Shown here in pieces: positions 1 to 5,738 of a stretch of 5,738 bases of DNA (within the stretch, counting starts at the first letter, position 1; each line of letters opens with the position of its first letter). The stretch spans positions 1 through 5,738 of the forward strand of contig DIUL01000138.1 of NCBI GenBank assembly GCA_002422345.1, in the 5' to 3' direction. The DNA comes from Acetobacteraceae bacterium UBA6159 (GTDB taxonomy: Bacteria; Pseudomonadota; Alphaproteobacteria; Acetobacterales; Acetobacteraceae). A program made the position numbers and the translations under genes. Below the pieces are notes generated by a model. The model did not search any database and was not told the origin of the DNA. It saw nothing but the letters and a program-made list of their open reading frames with translations.

Positions 1-203
1 CTCGCTCCGGGTTGAGCAGATACTTCCGTGGCAACACCTTCATGGTTCGTGATCGCCGGATCGCCGGTTGTGAGCACCCGTACCCGCATGCCCCTCGCCT
101 GCAATGCGCTGGCGGTGCGGTGCACGACATACTCCCCGCCCCCACGCATGTCGGGCAGATAGTGTTCGTGTGTCAGCAACACGGACAGCGGGCGGCCAGT
201 CAA
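1..203 (-). CDS. GT4-type glycosyltransferase, N-terminal fragment (cut by window edge)
   Basis: This is the first 67 codons of a gene that continues past the left edge. The translation opens (M)TGRPLSVLLTHEHYLPDM and goes on with GGGE at residues 21-24, a helix VVHRTASALQARG (26-38) and a strand VRVLTTGDP (41-49). A beta strand, then a Gly-rich loop plus Glu, then a helix ending in RG and a second strand is the usual N-terminal Rossmann start of GT-B enzymes of family GT4. The predicted role is cytoplasmic transfer of a sugar from a nucleotide donor to the growing glycan; donor and acceptor cannot be told. The start is TTG at 203-201, whose last bases overlap the TGA of the upstream GT2 (TTGA, 200-203). 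A GGAG lies nine bases upstream, and no better ATG fits before the first conserved strand. The catalytic C-terminal half is not visible, so activity cannot be judged. Confidence 0.8.
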   Translation of the reverse strand, partial: MTGRPLSVLLTHEHYLPDMRGGGEYVVHRTASALQARGMRVRVLTTGDPAITNHEGVATEVSAQPGA

Positions 204-1153
204 ATCACCAGGCTCCGCGCCCGGAATGAATTGAGGATCAACGTGAATGCCAGCACCACCGCACGCGGCAGGCCGAACAGCAGACGGGCGATCAGGACAT
301 GCGGCGCTCGGAACCGTCCACGCTCATACAGGCGGATCCAGAGATAGGGCGCGATCAATACGAAGACGATTGGATGCAGCAGGCAGCCCAGGATGACGCC
401 CAGCACGGCCAGGTCGAATGTCGCTGTCAGTTTGCTCAGGAAGACGCCCAGGAACAATTCCCCTCGCAACTCGGGAAACGCGCGGGACAGGAACGGCCAG
501 TGGCGCATGTTTCTCGGCTCCATCAGCCAGGACTGGAATGACACGGCGAAGACCTCGTGAAACACCAGCGCATCGGCGGCAAATCCCGTGGTGTGGCCGG
601 CACGTTTCAGGGTCCAGCCGAGCGCGGTGTCCTCGGCGTAGAAGCGTTCGCGGAAGGCGGCGGGGAAGCCACCGACGGTGCGGAAGACCGTCGTGTCATA
701 GAATATGTTGCAGGTTTCGAAATAGGGTGTGGGCCCGGTCACCGAAACGGTCTTTTCCAGGAAGCGGCGCGGTTGGGCGGGATTGGGCAATGTGCGGCCC
801 TGCACAAGCCCGAAGCCTTTCGCCAGTTCTGCCACGCCCGCGGCGATCCAGTCCGGCGTTGCCTGACAGTCGTCATCGATGAAGGCCAGGACACTGCCCT
901 TGGCACGATCCGCGCCGAACTGCCGTGATGGGCCGGGGCCGCTGAAGTGCGTTCGGTGATACGCGATCGGCACGGCGCTGCTCGCCGCGATCTCGGTTAC
1001 GACGCGTTCGGTGTCGTCGGGAGAGTCGTTGTGAACGACAATCACTTCCATGCGATCGGCCGGCCATGCCTGCGTCAGCAGGGACCGCAGCAGGTGACCC
1101 AGCAGGACCGGGCGGCCATGCGTCGGGACGATGACGGTCACGAACGGCTTCAC
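200..1153 (-). CDS. Family 2 glycosyltransferase with C-terminal membrane segments
   Basis: This 317-residue protein has a GT-A fold. Residues 5-13 (VTVIVPTHG) form the first nucleotide-binding strand and VIVVHNDSPDDT (37-48) the second. FIDDDC (91-96) carries the DxD-type metal and nucleotide site at D93-D95, and AEDTALGW (173-180) carries the ED motif expected to hold the catalytic base. After the catalytic domain come hydrophobic stretches at about 239-273 and 288-308, probably two or three membrane passes or re-entrant helices, so the enzyme likely works on a lipid-linked acceptor at the inner face of the cytoplasmic membrane. The start is GTG at 1153-1151, overlapping the previous gene's stop as GTGA. 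Only a weak GGGT lies six bases upstream, so translation probably depends on coupling. The family call is firm; donor sugar and linkage are unknown. It is related to the preceding GT2 in its N-terminal domain but differs in its C-terminus. Confidence 0.9.
   Translation of the reverse strand: MKPFVTVIVPTHGRPVLLGHLLRSLLTQAWPADRMEVIVVHNDSPDDTERVVTEIAASSAVPIAYHRTHFSGPGPSRQFGADRAKGSVLAFIDDDCQATPDWIAAGVAELAKGFGLVQGRTLPNPAQPRRFLEKTVSVTGPTPYFETCNIFYDTTVFRTVGGFPAAFRERFYAEDTALGWTLKRAGHTTGFAADALVFHEVFAVSFQSWLMEPRNMRHWPFLSRAFPELRGELFLGVFLSKLTATFDLAVLGVILGCLLHPIVFVLIAPYLWIRLYERGRFRAPHVLIARLLFGLPRAVVLAFTLILNSFRARSLVI
213..216 (-). promoter_or_regulatory. Ribosome binding site for the TTG-started GT4 gene
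   Basis: The minus strand reads GGAG here, nine bases before the TTG at 203-201, inside the last codons of the upstream GT2. Its strength and spacing support the rare TTG start over any internal start. The call rests on sequence inspection only. Confidence 0.5.
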
Positions 1154-2187
1154 GGCGCGACCCGATCATCCGCCGATGTCCGCACAATCGCGTTACCCGA
1201 TACCGGACGGCGCCGCAGGCCGGCCAGCCGACGCGGAGGGAACAACCGCGACGAAACGAGCGCCAGGGCCTGCCGGTCGGGGACCGTCCGCGCCGCCTGG
1301 GCACGCCGACGCAACGCCCAGGTCTCCGGCATATGGGTGATGTTCCAAAGTATCGCGCGCAGGCGGATGGCGCGGGGGGGATGCAGCGCGGCATCCAGCA
1401 GGCCGTAGGCGATATTCGCAGTCAGGAACGCCGTCAACCGCAACGGACCCAGCACCTTCATGCCCATCCGGAAGCGGTTTTTTGTGTAATGAAACACAAT
1501 CTGGGCGGAGCTTTCGCCGATCCGCGTGCCGGTATGATGGATCGCGACCGCGCCAGGCACGACGACCGAACGCCAGCCGGCGATGGAGAGCCTCAGGCCA
1601 AGGTCCGGCTCCTCGTAGCCGTAGAAGAAGGCTTCATCGAAACCGCCAATGCCTAACAGGGCCTCCGGACGGACCAGCACGGCGGCGGTGTTGATCCATG
1701 GCACATCGGCTGCCGTCGTGAACCCATCGGCCGCTTCGCCCTCGGCCGCATCCCATGCGAGCCCCAGCGGGCTGATCGCGCCGCCATAGCTGTTCAGGAT
1801 CGCCCGGTCATGGGCGAAGACCAGCTTGCCGCCGACCTGTGCGATCCCGGGATCGGCCTGCAACGCGGCCACCGCCGCCGCCATCCAGCCGGGATCGAGT
1901 TCCACATCGCTGTCCACCAGCGCGACCAGGCCATCCCGTCCGGCCCGCATGCCCAGGTTTCGCGCGACGGTCGGCCCCTCGGGCGTCTTCCGCAGATGAT
2001 CCAGCCGGCAGGGGAGTTCGGCCGCCAGCCTGGCAAGCACATCCGACGTGTCATCGGTGGAGGAATTGTCGACCACCAGGATCGCCATCCGATCCGACGG
2101 CCACCGCTGCGCCGCGATGGCCCCCAGCGTGCGCGGCAGATCGGCCGCCCGGTTGAACGTCGGCACAACGAACAGAACGAACGGCAT
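1150..2187 (-). CDS. Family 2 glycosyltransferase (rhamnosyltransferase-like)
   Basis: This 345-residue GT-A enzyme has VPTFNR (8-13), ILVVDNSSTDDT (36-47), GPTVARNLGM (71-80), the DSD metal site in LVDSDVELDPGW (90-101), GGFDEAFF (181-188) and YEEPDLGLRL (191-200), which supplies the acidic catalytic motif. The following HHTGTRIGES and HYTKNRFRM (217-241) are typical of GT2 enzymes annotated as rhamnosyl- or related transferases. A moderately hydrophobic stretch at about 249-267 and an Arg-rich tail (about 292-327) suggest peripheral membrane contact. The start is ATG at 2187-2185, sharing one base with the hydrolase stop (TGATG); AGGA lies 12 bases upstream, slightly far. Its stop overlaps the next gene's GTG. 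As sequenced, this frame is continuous with the start of the frameshifted hydrolase, so it may be wrongly annotated as the tail of a giant protein. The complete family architecture beginning at this ATG argues for a separate gene. Donor specificity cannot be inferred. Confidence 0.88.
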   Translation of the reverse strand: MPFVLFVVPTFNRAADLPRTLGAIAAQRWPSDRMAILVVDNSSTDDTSDVLARLAAELPCRLDHLRKTPEGPTVARNLGMRAGRDGLVALVDSDVELDPGWMAAAVAALQADPGIAQVGGKLVFAHDRAILNSYGGAISPLGLAWDAAEGEAADGFTTAADVPWINTAAVLVRPEALLGIGGFDEAFFYGYEEPDLGLRLSIAGWRSVVVPGAVAIHHTGTRIGESSAQIVFHYTKNRFRMGMKVLGPLRLTAFLTANIAYGLLDAALHPPRAIRLRAILWNITHMPETWALRRRAQAARTVPDRQALALVSSRLFPPRRLAGLRRRPVSGNAIVRTSADDRVAP

Positions 2188-4311
2188 CACGGCCGCACGT
2201 CCTGGAACCGCAACAGGGTAATCGAGTGCGGCGGCACGCGCGACAGCACCGTTCCGGAAGCGGGCAGATCGGCGGTCTCGATGCGGATTTCCGCCGGGGC
2301 GCCGCGGTCGAACCGGCCGCCCGACTCCATCTGCTTCTGCCTTGCCCAGTTCAGGCCAGGAACCCGCGGCAGTTCCGTCCCGGTATTGGCATCGACCGAG
2401 GCGCCGGTCAGCGTCTGTCCCCGCACCGAGCCCGCACCGCCGATCCCGTCCAGCGCGACCGTGACCGCGGCCACCGCGCTGACATGGCGGTTGATCAGCA
2501 GCACCGTCACCGCCTTGCCATCCGCCGATCGGGTCGCGAACGAATCGAGCGTCGGCGCCCCGCTCACGCGATCGACGAATCCAACGGTCCGGCTGTTGAA
2601 ACCTGGCGCGGTCACGGTGGCCGGCAGCAGGTTCGGCTCCATCCCCGTCGAGACCATGCGGAACGCGTGATACGGCGCGGTTGGTGCCCAGCCGCTGCCC
2701 GAGCGACCGATCCAGCCCATGAACGAGGCCTCGTTCAGCTTGAAGAAGTTGGCCACCGAGACGTGCGGGTCCTCGGCAAACACCTTCAGGACGGAGGCGA
2801 CGAACACCGCCGATCCCAAGGTCTTCACGTGATCGATCCAGGGCGATCCGGGGGAAACGGCGAACAGCGGGACCCCATTCCGTGATCGCCAGGCTGATGG
2901 CACCGGTGCGGTTGGGCGCGAACCGCTCCACGTCCCGCCAGGTGTCCTTGAGGTTCCGGGCAATCAGCGTCGGCGCGGCCCACATCGCGGCATAGACATC
3001 GGCCGGATCGAAGCCCTTTCCGTCGCCGACCAGCGGCGAATAGGCGTTGTGGATGGCCAGCAGGTCGATCTCGGCGCCGGCGCGACGCAGCACGACCTCA
3101 TTCCAGTCCTCACGATCGGCGAAGCGGTAGCGACCATAGTTCCGCAGGCCGATCGCGGCGATGCGGATGGACGGATCGACCGCCCGCATGGCACGGGAGA
3201 AGGCCAGTACCCGGTCGGCATAGCGCTCGGGCGTCATGTGGCCGCCCGACATGTCCTCCTTCATGTAGAGTTCGTTGCCGATCTCCCAGTACGCGACGTG
3301 GCCGGCGCGGGGGGACTTACCGTCTGCGCCATTCACATAGCGGACCCAGTCGGCCGCCATTTCGGGTGTGCCGGTGCCGGCGTTCACCGTGACCAGCAGG
3401 CCGGCGCCGATGTCGCGGGCAAAGGCCAGAGCCTCATCGGTGCCGAAGACGTGGCGGTATTTCTCCTCGGCGCCGGGATGGGTGGGCGTGGTCGCGCGCT
3501 GGTTCATCGGCCCGACGCCATGGCGCCAGTCATAGGCATCCGACCAGACCCCGCCCGGGAAGCGCACCAGGCTCAGGCGCATGTCCCGGGCCAGCGCGGT
3601 CAGGGCCGGATCGATCCGTTGGTTGCGGCTGTCCCACAACCCGTTGGCATCGCGGATGACCTCGATGTTCGTGCCGAAGACCCCCCGGGGGATTTCCCGC
3701 ACCACCCGGCTGGTATCGACACGGACGCTGGCCGCGTAGTCCGCCGAACGGGTCGCCGGTGCGGGGTCCGCGGCAGCCGGCCCCGCGCCCGCCACCACCG
3801 AGACGTCCTTGATCCGGGCCACGCCGGCAGTGCCCTCGGCCACGACGAACAGGATCAACCCCTCGATCGCCCGGTCATCCGGCACGGTCAACCGTTCCCG
3901 CCGGACGGTCAGGTCGGTGGCGCCGTCGTCGCGGATCTGGATCGAATCGGCACCGCCGCCCTTGCGCAGCACCACCAGGCCGATGACGGCGCTCGCCCCG
4001 CCAGTGCCGCTCAGAGAGGCGGAAAGCGTGACCTCCCGTCCCCGAAACGGCGCCGCCGGCAGCAACTGGCCAAGGCCGAACGGCTTCTCGCTGGGGGTGT
4101 TGCGCGCATTGGGCAGCAGTTCGAGGACGGGACCCGCCGGCGTCTGGGTGACGGTGATCCGGCCTTTCGGTTCGGCCTCCGGGTCCACGAACCATTGCGC
4201 GGGCGGGTTGCCGCCCTCCGCGAAGTCGGGGTTTCGGGGCCAGGCCTGGGCCAGGGCGGCGCCCACGGTCAGCAGCAGCAGGAACAGCGGCAGGACCAGG
4301 CGGGCGATCAT
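2187..4311 (-). pseudogene. Secreted GH51-like glycoside hydrolase (alpha-L-arabinofuranosidase-type), frameshifted
   Basis: Removing one base at 2869-2871 gives a 707-residue protein. Residues 1-21 form a signal peptide (MIARLVLPLFLLLL, cleavage after ALA). Residues 24-180 look like a beta-rich, carbohydrate-binding-like domain, followed by an Ala/Pro linker. The barrel runs from about 198 with FGTNIE (212-217), VRFPGGVWSDAYDW (249-262), FGTDEALAFARDIGAG (289-304) and VNAGTGTPEMAADWVRYVN (309-327). YWEIGNE (341-347) gives the acid/base Glu347, IDLLAIHN follows at 415-422, and ITEWGP (476-481) gives nucleophile Glu478. The second frame supplies PWIDHVKTLGSA, SVANFFKLN and a C-terminal beta domain ending in SITLLRF. 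This order matches clan GH-A and best fits GH51; GH39 or GH79 relatives are less likely. The start ATG (4311-4309) overlaps the flippase stop as ATGA, with GGGA eight bases upstream. The protein would be exported and act on the glycan outside the cytoplasm. Substrate is inferred from family only. Both halves look well conserved, so the break is recent or a sequencing error. Confidence 0.8.
2869..2871 (-). other. Single-base frameshift site inside the hydrolase gene
   Basis: The minus strand reads GAA TGG GGT CCC GCT GTT, giving EWGPAV and then unrelated residues. With one C removed from the CCC it reads EWGPLFAVSPGSPW, which restores the conserved nucleophile region and joins the frame that stays open to the TGA at 2189-2187. 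Losing one G from the adjacent GGGG (2873-2876) would also restore frame but gives EWVPLF, a poorer family match. Short G/C runs are common sites of both replication slippage and base-call error. Confidence 0.85.
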
Positions 4312-5660
4312 GGAACCAGTCCCGTCGGCGCGGCGGCGCGGGGCCGGCGCCACAGCAGCAGCCCCGCGCGGATCGACGGATCAACGCCGAGCAGACGGTG
4401 CGACATGAGGGCCTGGATCAGGCCGCTGAGGCCGAGGGTCGTAGTCGTGGCGATCGCCGCGCCGATCAGACCGAAGGGCGGGATCAGCAGCACGCAGAGC
4501 ACGGCGTGGAACGCAACCGAAACGGCCATCACCGCGGCCAGCGCGCCATTGCGCCCCGACATCGCCAGCATGGCCCCACCCCCGCCCAGCATCGCCTGGA
4601 TGAACTGGCCGACCATCAGGATCCGCATGGCCTCGGCCCCGTCGACGAAGACGGACCCGAACAGCCGCATCAGCAATGGCCCCATCACCAGCAGCCCACC
4701 CGCGACCAGCAGACTGAGGCCGGTGTTCAGCAGGGAGCCATTGGCCAGCAACTGCCGCAGCCCGTCCTGATCCTTCCGCCCGATCAACTCGGCCGCCATG
4801 GGGCCAAGCATGGCGTTCACCGCGGCGGTGGCGAAGCCGATCAGGATGGCGAGGCGCGCGGCCACGCTGTAGATGCCCGCCAGATCCGGCCCGGCCAGCA
4901 GGCCCAGGAAGATGGTATCCATCCGCTCGATCGCCGAAGCGGCGACCAGGGGCACCAGGAAGCCAATGCCCGAGGCGATCCACAGCCGCCGGTCCTCGCG
5001 GCGCGCCATCCCGGCGGCCACGATCGGGATGGTTCGGCGGACGCCGATCCAGGCCGGGACCAGCGTCACGAACACGGCCGCCGCGGTCAGCAGCAGCGCG
5101 GTCGCGGCATCGGCCGGTCCGCCTGACCAGACCAGACCGCCGATGAACCCCATCAGCACGATCGGGCGCAGCAGATTGTTGAAGGTTTCGGCCTGCAGCG
5201 GCCGGCGTATCGACTGTTGGACGCCCACCAGCAGCCCGGCCAGGCACAGCAGCACCGTCAGGGGGATGCTGGCGAGCAACACCGGCACCCAGGAACGCAG
5301 GGCGGGAATCGCGGCGGCGATCGCCACAGCGGCCCCCGCGATCAGGGACGCGAGGACGGCCGAGCGAATCGCCGCCTCCCGGACATAGCCCGAGAAGGCG
5401 GGCCAGTCCCGTGCGTCACGATAGGCCGGCAGGAAGCGCACCGAGGCCAAGGCCAGTCCGCCGCTGCCGATGACGGCGAGTGTGGTGCTCAGCGCCAGCA
5501 TCGCCGCGTATTCACCGAACTCCTGCAAGGGAAGGCAGCGGGCCAGGACGATCTGAGAGCCGAGCGCGGCGGCAACGCCGAGGCCTTTGAGGAGAAGGTT
5601 GGCGATGCTGCTGCGCCGGAGCGTTCTATGGCGTGCGTCGGCACCTTCCGATTCACTCAT
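4308..5660 (-). CDS. Wzx-like polysaccharide flippase (PST family, MOP superfamily)
   Basis: This 450-residue, very hydrophobic protein has roughly 12 predicted membrane segments. The N-terminal pattern NLLLKGLGVAAALGSQIVLA followed by LPLQEFGEYAAML (residues 21-55) and VRFLPAYRD (74-82) is characteristic of PST flippases. A second repeat begins near 225, with ERMDTIFLGLLAGPDLAGIYSVAARLA (245-271), whose charged Asp and GIY segment recur in the family. It is expected to flip a lipid-linked oligosaccharide across the inner membrane, fitting the neighbouring glycosyltransferases. The chosen start is ATG at 5660-5658, which has GGAA eight bases upstream and gives MSESEG followed by a basic segment. 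An in-frame ATG at 5690 would add ten residues but has no convincing ribosome binding site. The stop TGA overlaps the hydrolase ATG (ATGA, 4308-4311). The family assignment is strong; the substrate is unknown. Confidence 0.9.
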   Translation of the reverse strand: MSESEGADARHRTLRRSSIANLLLKGLGVAAALGSQIVLARCLPLQEFGEYAAMLALSTTLAVIGSGGLALASVRFLPAYRDARDWPAFSGYVREAAIRSAVLASLIAGAAVAIAAAIPALRSWVPVLLASIPLTVLLCLAGLLVGVQQSIRRPLQAETFNNLLRPIVLMGFIGGLVWSGGPADAATALLLTAAAVFVTLVPAWIGVRRTIPIVAAGMARREDRRLWIASGIGFLVPLVAASAIERMDTIFLGLLAGPDLAGIYSVAARLAILIGFATAAVNAMLGPMAAELIGRKDQDGLRQLLANGSLLNTGLSLLVAGGLLVMGPLLMRLFGSVFVDGAEAMRILMVGQFIQAMLGGGGAMLAMSGRNGALAAVMAVSVAFHAVLCVLLIPPFGLIGAAIATTTTLGLSGLIQALMSHRLLGVDPSIRAGLLLWRRPRAAAPTGLVP

Positions 5661-5738
5661 TGATGCGGTTCCAAAACATGGAAGTGCCATCCGCGCCCGG
5701 GTGGAATTGATAAGTGATCACTACTGTCCGGTTGACGG
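5661..5738. other. Short leader upstream of the flippase, cut by window edge
   Basis: These 78 bases are less GC-rich in part (about 5703-5725) than the genes. They hold a perfect 10-bp palindrome AGTGATCACT at 5713-5722. I see no convincing -35/-10 pair and no end of an upstream gene on either strand. The local AT enrichment is compatible with a promoter or the end of an intergenic gap, but too little sequence is present to say whether the flippase is first in its operon. Confidence 0.3.
5669..5672 (-). promoter_or_regulatory. Probable ribosome binding site for the flippase
   Basis: The minus strand reads GGAA eight bases before the ATG at 5660-5658. It is a partial Shine-Dalgarno match, but better than anything in front of the in-frame ATG at 5690, so it decides the start chosen here. 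Confidence 0.4.

Noticed and set aside
1810..2670. Plus-strand open frame of 286 codons
   Set aside because: It spans the antisense of two well-supported genes and their junction, has no motif and has the composition of an antisense shadow.
2869..2876. Programmed +1 ribosomal frameshift at GGT CCC G as the way to make full-length hydrolase
   Set aside because: There is no flanking stop codon, no internal Shine-Dalgarno and no clear stimulatory structure, and the alternative product (the chimera) makes no biological sense. A simple indel or base-call error explains the data better. Finding the same extra base conserved in relatives would reopen the idea.
3681..3691. C6G5 run able to form a short GC palindrome
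   Set aside because: It lies within a well-conserved coding part of the hydrolase (before FGTNIE), lacks a loop and a T-run, and is explained by GC-rich codons; it is not a terminator.
3049..4770. Long plus-strand open frame of 573 codons
   Set aside because: It lies antisense to the hydrolase and flippase and its composition is rich in Arg, Gly, Ala and Asp/Gln with no recognisable domain. Opposite-strand frames without stops are expected in GC-rich coding DNA.
5661..5690. Longer flippase start at ATG 5690
   Set aside because: The extra ten residues (MALPCFGTAS) show no family feature and the upstream bases lack a ribosome binding site, whereas the ATG at 5660 has GGAA at good spacing. It cannot be excluded fully.
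5713..5722. Perfect 10-bp palindrome AGTGATCACT upstream of the flippase, as a regulator site
   Set aside because: Several 10-bp palindromes are expected by chance in a window of this size, the symmetry does not extend further, and no promoter is visible beside it. Its upstream location is suggestive only.

Overview
The window is GC-rich DNA (about two thirds G+C by eye). All recognisable coding sequence lies on the minus strand in one direction. Gene content and codon bias (GC-rich third positions) fit an alphaproteobacterium, possibly of Rhodospirillales or Acetobacteraceae type, but nothing here fixes the genus. It is part of a cell-surface or extracellular polysaccharide gene cluster.

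Read in the direction of transcription (high to low coordinates) there are five genes. (1) A Wzx-like flippase of the polysaccharide transporter (PST/MOP) superfamily, 5660-4308. (2) A secreted glycoside hydrolase resembling GH51 alpha-L-arabinofuranosidases, 4311-2187, broken as sequenced by a one-base frameshift at 2869-2871. (3) A family-2 glycosyltransferase (GT2), 2187-1150. (4) A second, membrane-associated GT2, 1153-200. (5) The N-terminus of a GT4-type glycosyltransferase, starting at 203 and running off the left edge. No gene is supported on the plus strand, no intergenic gap exceeds 300 bases, and no RNA gene, mobile element, CRISPR array or clear terminator was found.

Every gene-gene junction overlaps: ATGA at 4308-4311, TGATG at 2185-2189, GTGA at 1150-1153 and TTGA at 200-203. 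This points to one transcript with tightly coupled translation. The likely division of labour is that the GTs build a lipid-linked oligosaccharide in the cytoplasm, the flippase moves it across the inner membrane, and the exported hydrolase trims or edits the glycan outside the cytoplasm. The hydrolase suggests, but does not prove, that the glycan contains arabinofuranose or a similar sugar.

The most notable point is the hydrolase frameshift. It falls three codons after the predicted catalytic nucleophile Glu and puts the hydrolase start in the same frame as the downstream GT2. The out-of-frame stretch happens to have no stop, so an automatic caller will report one protein of over 1000 residues that is really a hydrolase fragment, a nonsense middle and a complete glycosyltransferase.
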